DNA of 64,000 bases from Tuctoria greenei. Lineage: Eukaryota > Streptophyta > Magnoliopsida > Poales > Poaceae. Where the stretch lies: NCBI GenBank assembly GCA_036927565.1, contig JAYESD010000002.1, forward strand, positions 230,165,605 to 230,229,604. The letters run 5' to 3'. The notes beneath the pieces were generated by a model. It was not told the DNA's origin. It searched no databases and was given only the letters and a program-made list of their open reading frames with translations. The position numbers and the translations under genes are program-made. Position 1 is the first letter of the stretch; each line of letters starts with the position of its first letter. Below, one piece after another: positions 33,977 to 44,339 of this stretch.

Positions 33977-34660
33977 TTATGTCAGCTCCGATGTCCACTT
34001 GGCGATGTTTCCAATAGAATTAGGATTATGCAGAATTGCACGCAGAGGATATGAAGTTACCACTGATATCTTGTGGGCAATAAGAACTGCGTAGAGCAGC
34101 TTATGCACCTCAATGTATCGAGTCTTGGCATCATGGAGTACTTCATTGATGAAGTACACTGGCCGATGGATGGTCCGGACCCTCTCGGAGGGGCCCGGAG
34201 CTTCTTCTCCATCGGTCTGGACCCTCTCAAAGGGGTCAGAACCTTCTTGTTGATCTTCCCGGACCCTCCTGGAGGCGTCCAGAACTTCTTCTTGTACAAT
34301 CCTGACCCTCCCAGAGGGGTCCGGATCTTCTTGTTCAGCCATGTGAACTCCCTCAGATGAGAAAAGTTGATCTTCTTGCATTTCTCCTTTAAGATCCGTG
34401 CCTGGGGGTTGGGACACAGACTTGGCTTCAGATAGCTCCGGACCCTCCCGGAGGGGTCCGGGCTCCTGAACTGGATGTGGTTCTGGTCTTTCCACGACCA
34501 GTACCATGCTGACAACCTCCGTAGTTGTAGAAATGTGAAACAGTAGAGGCTCACCAGGGTTCGGAGCTACCAGGATTGGTAGTGTGGTGAGGAGCTGCTT
34601 GAGCTCTTGGAACGCATTTTCTGCTTCTTCAGACCAATGGAAAGGCCTGGTCTTCCTCAA
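33977..34660 (-). pseudogene. Tat RNase H region with an inserted repeat-encoded linker
   Basis: The 227-residue frame begins with the RT thumb/connection (FHWSEEAENAFQELKQLL) and the RNase H start (LLFHISTTTEVVSMVLV). It ends with RNase H-like sequence (VYFINEVLHDAKTRYIEVHKLLYAVLIAHK). About 90 acidic residues sit between them, encoded by five degenerate palindromes built on GGACCCTCC/GGAGGGGTCC. They give repeated [DG]PSGRVR-type peptides. Such a linker is absent from standard RNase H domains as I know them. The catalytic D of the strand is altered (DAS to STT-like), so activity is doubtful. Confidence 0.7.
34173..34463. repeat. Palindromic repeats inside the Tat RT/RNase H coding region
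   Basis: Five copies of an imperfect palindrome of the form GGACCCTCC-N2-GGAGGGGTCC lie near 34173, 34215, 34257, 34300 and 34437. The first four are spaced about 42 bp. A further copy lies outside the domain at 31896-31919. They are in frame and encode DPSGRVR-like heptads. Confidence 0.75.
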
Positions 34661-34705
34661 TAGCTTGAAGAATGGAAGTGCCCGCTCTGCCAGTCTTGAG
34701 ATGAA

Positions 34706-35521
34706 CTAGTTGAACGCAGCTAAACATCTAGTTAGCTTCTGGACATCCTTGACACGGGTTAGGGGCCGCATATCTTCTATGGCCTTGATCTTCGCCGGAT
34801 TTGCCTCAATTCCTCGGAGAGTCACCAAGAAAACAAGGAGCTTCCCGGAGCTAACCCTGAAGACACACTTGTCCGGGTTCAGCTTAGTGCGGGTGATACA
34901 CAGCTTGTCGAAGACGACTTGCAAGTTGTCAATGAGTGACTCCTTGCTCTTGACCTTCACGATGATGTCGTCGACATACACCTCCACCAAGTCCCTGATT
35001 AGCTCTCCAAAGGATTTGTGCATAGCTCGCACAAAAGTTGAAGCAGCATTTTTGAGACCAAATGGCATAGCAGTATAACAATACAATCCATCTACTGTTA
35101 TGAAGGCAGTATGCTCTTCATCTTTCCTAGACATTTGGATTTGATGACATCCAGAGTAGGCATCTAGGAAACACAATAGCTCACACTCGGAGGTGAAGTT
35201 CACTATTTGATCTATTCTAGGTAGTGGAAATGGATCCTTTGGACATGCCTTATTTAAGGTGGCTTAGTCGATACACATCTGAAGCTTCCTATCGGTCTTG
35301 GGTAAAACGACTGGTTTTGCCAGCCATTTTGGGTGATGAACCTCCCAGATGAAACCAGCTTCAAGCAGCTTCTTAATCTCCTGTCGGATGAAGTTCTGCC
35401 TTTCAACTGATTGTTTTTGGGGCTTCTGGTGTATTGGTTGTGCATCGGGATAAATCTTCAGATTGTGCTCAATCACCTCCCTAGAGATTCCACGCATTTG
35501 TGATGGTTGCCAGGCAAACAC
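34706..35521 (-). pseudogene. Tat reverse transcriptase
   Basis: The first part, 35264-35521, contains the RT entry motif QEIKKLLEAGFIWEVHHPKW and ends at a stop within the substrate loop. The second, 34706-35203, contains FLDAYSGCHQI (first catalytic Asp), MPFGLKNAASTF and VYVDDIIVK (the catalytic YxDD box). The block copies element RNA into DNA. At least one internal stop separates the parts. The domain order before RNase H matches Ty3/gypsy. Confidence 0.85.
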
Positions 35522-35656
35522 GTCAACATTCGCCTGGAGGAAAGTGATGAGCGTGAGTTCCTATTTATTGTCCAAACCTCCCGATATACGAGTGGTCTGG
35601 GCAGCATCGGACCCGATTTGGATGACTTTGACAATAACGTCGATGTCGCAGCTTGG

Positions 35657-35950
35657 CTACACATGTGGTGCAGAGGTCGAGCCTCGATGACGAGTGCTCG
35701 GAGGTTGAGCAGCTAGCTCTTTGTCGGAGGTTCCTTCCTGCGCTGCAGCAAGTGCATGGAGTTCCTCCAATGCGGTAACTCTTGCAGTGCGGTCTCCGCA
35801 GATCTGGAGAACACCTGAACATGTTGGCATCTTCAACTCCATGTAGCCATAGTGAGCCGTAGCCATGAACATGTACAGGGCAAGCCTGTCCAGGATGGCG
35901 TTGAAGGGCAGACTGATGTGAGCGACATCGAAGACCAGCTTCTCGGTCAT
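35657..35950 (-). pseudogene. Tat protease remnant
   Basis: The minus-strand frame (97 residues) shows the C-terminal half of a Tat-type protease domain. HISLPFNAILDRLALYMFMA corresponds to the PYNAILGRP-type motif of the lineage, here with G to D and P to L changes. The active-site Asp segment lies in the broken region above 35950. Residues after about 60 are linker towards RT. It is not functional as it stands. Confidence 0.6.
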
Positions 35951-36088
35951 GTACTTCTCCGAGTCCCGAAGGTCACTGGGAGTGCAATGGATTTTAGAGC
36001 TTTGATGGCCCCTGGACCTACCTGGAGAAAGTTCTTGAGGGGCGAAGGTCCGAGAGTTGGAGTTGGATCTTCATGAACGCTTCAAAGC

Positions 36089-37897
36089 TCAATAGATTGA
36101 GTGGCCAGCTCCAACCATGTTCCTGGAGCAGTCTGTTGCATCGAAAGTCATGGGAGTATCCATCCACTTCCGATGTGGTTCTGCTGTGGCAGCAAAAGCT
36201 ACTGCAGCCATTTCCCGCCTCATTGTTTTGAGGACGCGGCAAGATGTGATGTCCCAGGACCCTCCATAGATGGTGTTGAGGGTCTTCTGACGCTCATTGT
36301 CAGAGACGTCAGAATCATCGTCGACTGTGTTGTACACATCCTTCAAGACCTTCTTGGGGTCCTGGAAGCCAAGCTCCGTATCAGTCGGAGCTTCGTCGAC
36401 TTTTTGTGTTCCTTCCCGTTGACGGAAAGGAGCTTCTTCTCGGCGCTTGTTGTAGCGCTCGACAAGGTTTTGGACCTCTTGACAGTCTTCTAAGTTGTGT
36501 TTGTTCATCTTGTGGATCGGACACCACACCTTTGAACCACCGCCGTCTTCAGACGAAGGTCGAGGTCGCTTTTTGGGGCGTGGCCCCCGACCACCCGGAG
36601 CTACAGTCGCCACAGCAGTAGGTGTGACGACCGATGGCTTTTTCTTGCCGTTGGACTTTTTTCTTCTTACCACCACTAGAGGTAGTGGCTTCAGCTTTGG
36701 AAGGTTTTTTATTAGCCTCTGGAGCTGGCTTTGAGTGCATTTCCCGGCCCTCTACGGCCTGGGCGCACTTGTTAGCCAGGCTGAACAACTTCGTTATGCT
36801 GGTGACCTCCATCGTCGCCAGCTTCTCCAACATATTTTTATCTCTGACACACTGTCCGAATGCCACGATGACAGATGCACTAGAGATGGAGAGAATGGTA
36901 TTACGTACCTTAGAAAATCGTTGGATAAACGACCACAGCGATTCTCCCGATGTTTGCTTCACAGCAAGCAAGTCTAGTTCGGTGCCTGGTCGGGTGTAAG
37001 AACTCCCGAAGTTGGCGGTGAACTGTTGGCATAGCTCCGCCCAACTGTTGATAGAGTCGGGCAGCAGACTCATGAACCAGGACTTGGCGGTCCCAGTCAG
37101 AGCCACTGGGATGTAATTGGCCATCACGACCTCATTGCTACCCGCCGCTAGAATGGCGGTGGAGTAAATCTGGAGGAACTCGGTGGGGTTGACAGTCCCG
37201 TCGAATTTCTCTGACAGATGAGGCCGGAACTTCTGGGGCCAGCGAACCATGCGCAAGTACATGGCCAAAGCTCAACAGCCGCCCCCTACTCTCGAAGGAG
37301 GTGGGTTTTCCCGAGCCTCCCGCCTTTCGCGAACGTGCTTGATGTGGACATGGTCGTCTTGCTGTCTGTAACGGCGGTCAAGCTCTGACCGCAAGTAATG
37401 CATCGAGGGTCTCAACACAGTGTGGGTGCGACGTGCCCGGATGTCAACAAAGTCACCTGTTGTGGTACAGCACGCCTACGGTGGTGTGATGTGTGAGGAC
37501 CAATTCTTCCGAACAAGGTCTTACGCTGTATCGGTGCCTTCTCCGATGGGGGAGAACCTTGGTTGTTGATGGCATCGACTGCGGCTGCAACCAGATGTTG
37601 CACATCAGTGCGCCACTGCTCCATAGCACCCTGAGGTGCTCCGGGCGCAGGTGGGCGCTCCAGAAGAGTACGCGTAGTAATCAGCGCGTTCTCGGGGTTG
37701 TTGTGTGTCGATGCAATGACCGACACGAGTACTCCATCCTGCTGTCCAGCATGATTTGCCGGAACAAATGGTGGTGGTGGTAGCACGACGCCCGCTGGGA
37801 CAACGGTGGTTGCTGGTTGTTGGATGTTGGAGGGATTCCCTCCAGTAGGCTGCTCAGCGTTGTTGCTGTTGGATGATCCGGCGACGGAGTTCACCAT
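36089..37897 (-). pseudogene. Tat gag (frameshifted)
   Basis: The start is taken at 37897, just after the primer site. The N-terminal part (37412-37897, 161 residues) is rich in Pro, Asn and Gln. A conserved capsid-type region follows at 36549-37268 (contains KFDGTVNPTEFLQIY and AKSWFMSLLPDSINSWAEL, typical of Retrotrans_gag). The last part, 36089-36676, is in another frame. It has a basic stretch and an atypical knuckle CPIHKMNKHNLEDC as in other Tat Gags. The frame changes near 37270-37410 and near 36650 mean the copy is inactive. Gag forms the particle that packages element RNA. Confidence 0.8.
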
Positions 37898-37914
37898 CTT
37901 GAGATCTCAGGCGC

Positions 37915-37932
37915 CCCCTACCTGGCGCGCCA
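37915..37932 (-). other. Primer binding site of the Tat element
   Basis: The minus strand reads TGGCGCGCCAGGTAGGGG, two bases inside the LTR end. This is the kind of non-Met-tRNA primer site seen in Tat elements. I did not assign the tRNA. A decayed version follows the LTR remnant at 44143. Confidence 0.75.
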
Positions 37933-38170
37933 CATGTCGAAGCGTACGAATGACACTTCCCCTGGTACTACTAATTTGTAGCCCGCAGAGGTTCTTGGAT
38001 CGATTTAGGCGCGCGGAGATACTAGACAAGATGACAACACAGATGATTTACGTGGTTCGGGCCGCCTGAGCGTAATACCCTACTCCACGGGCTGTGTGTT
38101 GTTGTATTAGGGATTCACTGGTGCTTGCGTGCGTATCAGCTTGCTTGTCCGTGTATCGTGCGGTCCAGCC

Positions 38171-38180
38171 CTTTTATAGT
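38171..38180 (-). promoter_or_regulatory. TATA box of the Tat 5' LTR
   Basis: The minus strand reads ACTATAAAAG, about 280 bp downstream of the nearest CACGTG box. The equivalent sites are at 14796-14805 in the 3' LTR and near 60240-60252 in the solo LTR. Confidence 0.65.
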
Positions 38181-38454
38181 CTAAGGACTGGTCGTTACAA
38201 CACTTGTCTGGCCTGACATGTGGCTCTGACGTAGTTAAATGTCTAATACACAATTGTTGAATATGAAGTGTGGTTAATGGGGTGATAACGCGCCTTAATG
38301 ATGGCGTAACCCCTATTAACAGCTATTGATCGCGTGTCATTAAAATAACATTAATGACACGTAATCAGGTCTGGTAACTGTCGCTTTAACTGTCCCTTGA
38401 AGGACCGAGTCGTTAGAGATCTCTCTGTCTTCCGTTGAAGTCCTAGCTCCGGAG

Positions 38455-38695
38455 GTTCGACACGTGGCAGCTCTGGAGCTTCCCATCGTAGGGAGGTATG
38501 TCCGGAGCCACTATACACGTGGTAGCACCGGAGCTTCCCTCTACTAGGGGTTAGGTCTGGGGTCACAGGGCACGTGACAAGGCTGAAGCTTCACTATGAC
38601 GGGTGTTAGGTCCAACCTTTTGATACACGTGTCAGTGTCGAAGCTACCCAAACAAGAGAGGCGGGTCCAATACTGTGCAACACGTGTGGCCTTCA
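38455..38695 (-). promoter_or_regulatory. 55-bp-phased CACGTG array in Tat U3
   Basis: Five tandem units each contain a CACGTG (G-box core) and a GGAGCTTCCC-like block. CACGTG starts at 38461, 38516, 38571, 38626 and 38681. G-boxes are bound by plant bZIP and bHLH factors. The array sits in U3 upstream of the TATA box, so an enhancer role is likely. Related arrays are at 15087-15312 and 60530-60752. Confidence 0.7.
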
Positions 38696-38779
38696 GAGGT
38701 CTTCAACTTGAATGAGACGAACTCCTTAGCTTTTCTTGTTGTATCATAGTGTACCAGTACGCAAGGTACCGGCAACGTT

Positions 38780-39116
38780 GAATATTAGAAAAACAATTGC
38801 CCTCTCTGGTCATCTCCTCTGGTTTTATTTTTTTTTTCATTTTCTTCTCTGGTTTTATTTCTGTTTTCTTTTTTTTTTCATTCCATTTCTTAAGCCATTT
38901 CATCGTGGGTGTTCTCTTTTGGTGGCAGATCACGTAAATACGTTGCGGTCCCTGCCCTCTTGCGGAACCGGCAGCGGAACATCCTTTCGGATGATTCGAC
39001 ACTCTAGTTCAATTTCCGATTCCAATTCCCGCTGTTCCGATTCCACTAGTTCACCGTTTGGATGAAATTCTACTGATGCACTAGTAAATCAGAATGGATT
39101 CACTCATCTAAACGGG
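38780..39116. mobile_element. Right part of the split small DNA transposon
   Basis: This is the continuation of 14350-14567 after the Tat insertion. It ends with CTAAACGGGA followed by ACTAAG. It holds poly-T-rich stretches and no reading frame of interest. Confidence 0.4.
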
Positions 39117-39330
39117 AACTAAGTTATTCCCTGCTTAATTCACAATCCAAGATGGATTGGGTGGGGTTGTGAAACCATCCAACACTCTCCGTGTGACATT
39201 CCACATGGATTTGTTTCCCAAACTAAGTTATTCCCTGCTTAATTCACAATCCAAGGTAGATTGGGTGGGGTTGTGAAACCACCCAGTACTCTCCGGTGTG
39301 ACATTCCACTGGATTTGTTTCCCACTAACC
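39117..39330. repeat. Two tandem copies of a ~107-bp unit
   Basis: Two direct copies (about 39117-39222 and 39223-39330) both start AACTAAGTTATTCCC. They differ at a few positions and a small indel. The second ends next to ACTAACCAAACGAAGCC, a terminal sequence common in grass MITEs, so the unit may be MITE-derived. Confidence 0.7.
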
Positions 39331-41986
39331 AAACGAAGCCATAATAATGTTCATATTTGCTCTCAGCTGGTGGTTTTCCTCGGTGGGCAGTGAAAGTTGC
39401 TTCGATTTGCGGCAGCTAACGGCCCGTTTCCTTCAATGTACCAATTAATGCCTAGCGAAGGTTTAGTTCTTTTTTCTCCTGGCTAGCTCAAATACGCAGA
39501 TCAAAAAAACGGGAGGGGTACTCCTCTGTATTTTCCCTATTATATAAGATATATTATGCATATTTCTATGCTGCTTCAAAATAAATAATATTTAGGACAA
39601 TTAATTTTCAAATTTATCTATTTTTATCTTAAACGTCATATATTAATAGAAGGGTACGCATTTGAGTCTAGCGCCTATGTAATGAATACAAGTATTATTC
39701 ATAACAATTCCAGTGTAGCAGATGTTACTGAAAATGCACTAATGACTTGACGTTCAACATATTTCGCAAGGAACCTATTACACAAAGCTGACGAGTAGCT
39801 ATCTAGAAACCCCACGGGATTCGGAACAGAAGAATAGCTTCATCTGGATGTAGGAAATGTTATGCTTCCAGTGACCACCTAAAACCACTTAAATCCAGGA
39901 CATATAACATGCGAAATGCTAGTTTTGCATTGTTTTCTGCTAAGTAAATAAGGTTACTTGGAACAATGACAATGCATATTGAGATATCATTATCAAAATC
40001 TGGTAAGTATTGTGTGCTCAATAAAACAATAGTCGTATAGTGTAAAGCATACTAGATATGTGTATACTAGATATGTGTAAATTTAGAGTAAATACTGGAA
40101 AAGTAGAAGAAAAATAGTATATAGAGTATGCTTTTAGAGGAAACGAGTGCGGATAGCCTAATAATACATCACCATAGAGGAATTAATCTGCAACAAGGTG
40201 TGATACTGAACAGCATCTAAAAGTTACCATTTCTGAAGCATAATTGAAACTTCAAAACTGCTGCTCATAGGGGAAACAGAAGCATTTAGTCCAAGTGGTG
40301 GCATGATTTTTTGAAACAGGAACTATTCCTATGAACAGAGAAGCAATAGATAGACAGGAAACAGCAGGCTAAAACCTCCCACAGGTAGCAAACATCACTG
40401 AACTGTAACAGTTTCGGCACTGGGTATCATCTTCATGTAAATAAATTTGATGTGTTCTCGTCACCAAATGACTTCAAATTTACCAAGACAGTATTTTAAC
40501 CAATAAAGTGCACAGACATTGTAACAGCACAAATTGGAATCAGGACCAGGACTAACATTAAAAGATCAACAGGTAAGAAACAAATCTAGAAAACAAACTA
40601 GAAACAATTGCGTAAAGGCAATTCATAATGTTGATAGGAAGTCTACAGATATATTTTCCTAAATTCAATTTCATTAAGTAAATAAAAAATCACAATTAAC
40701 AATCTCAGTCACTACAGGAACTTGAGTATTATAGTCCATGCTCCTAAAAAAGGCGACAGTAGGGAAGCAGAAACTCAAAATCCACTATCATTCAGTTGTA
40801 ATTACACTTAGAAGTCAAAACTCAAAACAAATGAAAATAATATGCTAAAGGTCCTGTCAGTTAAAAGAATAGCAAGTTCACAAAGTGGAATATTTAGTTT
40901 ATACACTTCACTTCTATAACTGAATAGGATTACCTAGCAACATAGTATATTATTACCAATATTGCTTCTCCTTCCCAACTATCACCCGTGCAAAGACATC
41001 AGTTGCTCAACTCTAGTCATCCAATAAAAACACAAACATAATATTGTTCAGAATATAAGGGAATGATGTGTAACCCAATCAAGTGATGTAAAAGAAGACA
41101 AAATTGGCATATTATATATTCACCATTATTAGGATTTAGGAGACACGAAGGGGCGCCTTCTCGCTACAGAACTTTTGACATCATAACAAGTATAGATTGG
41201 ATATGCTTCAAATACCGTTATGTTCTGGTAACTGGCGCAAATATTTAAAAAAAAAATGAGATGGGCAAACACCATCTCAGGTGTACATTTAATTTAATTG
41301 ATAAATACTCAAAGAAGTGACACAAGGCATTAATGTTAATAATCAACCTCCAGGGGATTGATATAACAACAATGCTTATGATATACTAGTGCAGTATTGC
41401 AATAAACAGAAGAACTACTCAGACTTTGCATGTAAATAACAAGAGGTCAGACGGTTACGTCAGCCATCTCTTGCTTCATTCAATGAGGCAAAAAAAGGAG
41501 CTGCATTACATACACAGAACATATCTCTTGCTTCATTCGATGTTTGATGTCCTATCAGGGTTATGATACTGAAGCATCTCTAGGTTGTTGCTTTAAAATA
41601 ACAATCTCTTTAAAATTCCTAGTTAGGCACGAAATCCATGCAATTAAGCTGCACATATAACATAAGCTAGCAGCAGCATTCCCCACACTGGGATTTCATT
41701 CAACCATTGCTCAAGAACAAAAGTTTCGCACACAGAGAGCACATTTTTTTTAGAATTCCGGTTTGAGTTCGCTCTGCCATTTGTTCTCATGTGACTAAAC
41801 TAGATGAAGCAGACTTGCAAAGAACAAAGGAAGGAAACCTAAACAACTGGCATGTAAAGAGTTAGGAGAAAGGATCTGCCAGTTGAAATCCAAGTAAATC
41901 TCCTCAAATTCTGCACCCGGAACCAGCCTGCTACCCCGAATTTTCACAGATTTCCCAGAATTGCAGGTTTGCTATCTACCATCATC
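39331..41986. other. Low-complexity gene-flanking sequence, no gene seen
   Basis: This AT-rich stretch has no reading frame worth calling and no match to the retrotransposons here. It should contain the 3' untranslated region of the ITPK1 gene (just below 41987). I found no clear poly(A) signal. A Stowaway-like MITE end may lie near 39515-39560 (TACTCCTCTGTATTTTCCC), too weak to call. Confidence 0.5.
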
Positions 41987-43000
41987 TTATTTCACCACGG
42001 CATGGTTGATCCCCTCATCCTGGCCTGCGTCGTCCTTATGGACCATCTCCCAGAAGAAATCGGTGAGGACAGTTTCGTACCCAGGCATTTTGGCGTACCC
42101 CGGGAAGTAGTTGATGTCAATGACGAGGTACCTGTCGCCGGCACGGACGTCCCGGATCATATCGAAGTTGAAGAGCTGCAGGCCCAGCGCGCGGCGGAGG
42201 CCGCCTGCGATCTGGTTAACAAAGGCAGCCGGCGGCATGACAGCATCCTCCAGGCTCATATCCTCATAGTACTCCTCTGCGGTGCGCTCGGTGGGGAGGT
42301 TGGAGACCTGGGAGAAGGAGACAGAGCCCTCAGCGGAGGCGTCGTCCTCAGGGGAGACGTCGGGCAGGCTGCGACGCTTGACGCAGGTGACGTGGCCGCC
42401 GACGACGTAGACCTTGAAGATGACGCCGCCGTGGTTGACGAACTCCTGAAGCACGAGTGGCGGGCGGAGCTTGCGAAGACCTTCGTGGTGGTAAACGAGG
42501 GACATCTTGTGCGACTTAGCGCTTCCGTCGGCGACGAGGGGCTTGGCAATGAGGGGGAATCGAAGGGCGGCAAGGAGGCCAGAGTCGGCGAGAGCGTCGG
42601 CGTCGTAGACCACGACCTGGCTGGGGATGCCGAAGGTGCGGTGGTCGTCCAGGGGCGCGTGGTCGAGCTCGGAGACGACCTGGAGCATGGAGATGCGGTT
42701 GTGGAGGCGGTCGATGGCGTGGGGCGGGTCGATGACGGGCACGGCCGGGTGGCGTACGGAGAAGGCCTCGAGCTGGGCGCACCAGTCGTCGCCGTAGAGC
42801 TTGTGGATGAGGAGGTGGAAGGGGCCCTGCTCGGCCAGCGGCCGCGAGGCGTCGATGGGGACGAGGTCCATGCCGCGCGCGGCCGCCTGCGTGACGAGCG
42901 AGAGCTGGATGAAGCTCTGCTGCTTCTTGGGGGCGAGCGCGTAGCCGATGGCGTAGCGGCGGCTGGTGGGATCGCCGGAGGACTCCGCGGCGGCGGCCAT
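41987..43000 (-). CDS. ITPK1: Inositol-tetrakisphosphate 1-kinase (ITPK1/lpa2 type)
   Basis: This intact, intronless frame of 337 residues is the only host gene seen. The family phosphorylates inositol phosphates (for example Ins(3,4,5,6)P4 at the 1-position) with ATP in the cytosol or nucleus, on the route to phytate. Loss of the maize member (lpa2) lowers seed phytate. ATP-grasp features are clear: GYALAPKKQQSF (19-30), IHKLYGDDW (65-73), DPPHAIDRLHNR (91-102), the nucleotide-binding KPLVADGSAKSHKM (153-166), QEFVNHGGVIFKVYVVG (185-201), FNFDMIRD (277-284) and the metal-binding DINYFPGYAKMPGYE (295-309). Length is normal for the family. The ATG at 43000 is the first after the TATA box. No defects seen. 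Confidence 0.97.
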   Translation of the reverse strand: MAAAAESSGDPTSRRYAIGYALAPKKQQSFIQLSLVTQAAARGMDLVPIDASRPLAEQGPFHLLIHKLYGDDWCAQLEAFSVRHPAVPVIDPPHAIDRLHNRISMLQVVSELDHAPLDDHRTFGIPSQVVVYDADALADSGLLAALRFPLIAKPLVADGSAKSHKMSLVYHHEGLRKLRPPLVLQEFVNHGGVIFKVYVVGGHVTCVKRRSLPDVSPEDDASAEGSVSFSQVSNLPTERTAEEYYEDMSLEDAVMPPAAFVNQIAGGLRRALGLQLFNFDMIRDVRAGDRYLVIDINYFPGYAKMPGYETVLTDFFWEMVHKDDAGQDEGINHAVVK

Positions 43001-43075
43001 CGGATCGGGAGAAATTGAGACGGAAATGTCGCTTGGAAATTTGGAATCAAGTGGCAGAGGGATGTGATGCCTTGT

Positions 43076-43083
43076 CTTTTATA
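43076..43083 (-). promoter_or_regulatory. TATA box of ITPK1
   Basis: The minus strand reads TATAAAAG, 76 bp upstream of the ATG, which predicts a 5' leader of about 45-50 bases. Only about 165 bp further upstream an eroded Tat-type LTR begins, so the gene keeps a short proximal promoter. Confidence 0.8.
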
Positions 43084-43246
43084 GCGCTTTTCGCTTTGCG
43101 GTGCCGGTGAACCAGGTTCTCCATGGACTGGCATGACCTTGTACAGCAAAACTTCGATTCTCAATCATCAACGGACGATTCTGTGTTAAGTTGGACAACG
43201 ATCACCTGATCCAATCGTACCCATCACTATAGTGGTCATCATTATT

Positions 43247-44143
43247 ATCGGTATCCGGCAGATAGGATACTCGCGTACAAACTAAAATAGCTCCGAGCCT
43301 GGCCTACGGCTAAGATTGACTTTGGAGTTGTCTCGCGTCCTCCAGCTACAGACCTTTACTCTTATCGAGGAGCGTTCCAGAGCTGCCACGCATTTTTCGT
43401 TTGCGTTCTCTTGCTCCCATCGAGGAAGGCTTCAGAGCTGTCACGCGTCCTCCGACTCTGGGCATTTGCTTCCACTGAGGAGGGCTCCAGAGATTGCATA
43501 TGTCCCGCGATCTGCAATGGGTCGTGGGTTCCGAAGAGTAAACAGCGACGTGTCCTGTCTAGTCGCGCATCGAAGTCACGCGCCTTCTCCAGGCGCACAG
43601 GTGCGGCACACGACACTGTCAGGTACCGCTACGTCCAGTTACATCACAATAAAGGTGATGCAGGCCTGCCCAAACTCTGTCAAGTGGGTAGCTTACAACG
43701 ACAAGACAGATAGACGGTAGACGGGACATTCCCTGTTATCGTCAACGACTAAGCATGGGCAACCGGCGCCCGATGCAGCAAGACGGCAAATCTTCAAACC
43801 GTGATAAGCGTAGAGGAGAAGCTTTAGAACTTTAGGATAAGATCGCCTCGGACCCGCGTGTCGTGCCTCGAGCCCCACTTGTAAGGTGACTAAAAGGACC
43901 GGATAGCCATCGTGACATACTCTTTAGACCATTTAGACCCAAGAGAGCACACTCTATAGCAATACAACACACATCGTAGAGTAGGGTATTACGCTCCGGC
44001 GATCCGAACCACGTAACACCACCATCTCACCCATCTCTCATATGAGTAGCCTCACCTGAGGACTAAGCCCCCATCGATCAAGATCTTCTACGGGCTGCTC
44101 TCAAAGCAGGTTTGGAGGAAGTGTAGCTGAAACACTTCGATAT
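43247..44143 (+). repeat. Eroded Tat-type LTR next to ITPK1
   Basis: It begins TATCGGTATCCGG (compare TGTCGGTACC) and ends ACACTTCGATA. It is followed by TTTGGCGTGTTAGGTAGGAGG, a decayed form of the Tat primer site. Near 43970-44010 the block GAGTAGGGTATTACGCTC and CCGAACCACGTAA is the reverse complement of sequence in the other Tat LTRs. It is therefore a plus-orientation 5' LTR with a short internal remnant (to about 44339). Confidence 0.6.
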
Positions 44144-44339
44144 TTGGCGTGTTAGGTAGGAGGCTTTTTTCTCTCAATAAGTTGCGCCTTCACCGCAATA
44201 GTGAACATCAGGACATTGGACGATCCAAGAGGTTTTCATCACACGACGGATGGTGCCATGATCAGATCATGCTCCAAAGCGCGGTCTGGCCCGTCACGCC
44301 CGTGTGAGGACCGGGTCCACACATTCCTGGAATTGCAGA
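44144..44339 (+). other. Internal remnant after the eroded Tat LTR
   Basis: Apart from the degenerate primer site at its start, nothing recognisable is left before the element E-like fragment begins. Confidence 0.4.

Larger units (their letters stand above)
14568..38774 (-). mobile_element. Ty3/gypsy Tat-lineage element (with nested Tekay insertion)
   Basis: Two LTRs of about 835 bp (14568-15400 and 37935-38774) begin TG and end CA. They are bounded by ATGTT (14563-14567) and ACGTT (38775-38779), a 5-bp target duplication with one difference. On the minus strand the order is 5' LTR, primer site, gag, protease, RT, RNase H, an additional RNase H and integrase. Then comes an accessory ORF on the opposite strand, a polypurine tract and the 3' LTR. 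The extra RNase H after the first and the antisense ORF are features of the Tat lineage (the Grande/RIRE2/Retrosat type). The element carries multiple stops and frameshifts and an 11.4-kb Tekay insertion. Confidence 0.9.
37935..38774 (-). repeat. 5' LTR of the Tat element
   Basis: On the minus strand it runs TGCCGGTACC to CTTCGACA. The U3 holds five CACGTG boxes at 38461, 38516, 38571, 38626 and 38681, each exactly 55 bp apart. They lie upstream of the TATA box at 38171-38180. This LTR is the promoter for gag-pol. Confidence 0.9.

Noticed and set aside
41969..43018. 349-codon open frame on the plus strand opposite ITPK1
   Set aside because: It is the antisense shadow of a GC-rich gene with strong third-position G/C. 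It shows no domain, and the opposite strand matches ITPK over its whole length.
42256..43164. 302-codon minus-strand frame overlapping ITPK1
   Set aside because: Same strand, other frame. Its Arg/Ser/Pro-rich low-complexity product is typical of GC-rich frame shadows, and it runs through the promoter.
43316..43720. Short plus-strand frames between ITPK1 and the E-related fragment
   Set aside because: The stretch is an eroded Tat-type LTR; the frames have no similarity to proteins and are interrupted in the related LTRs.
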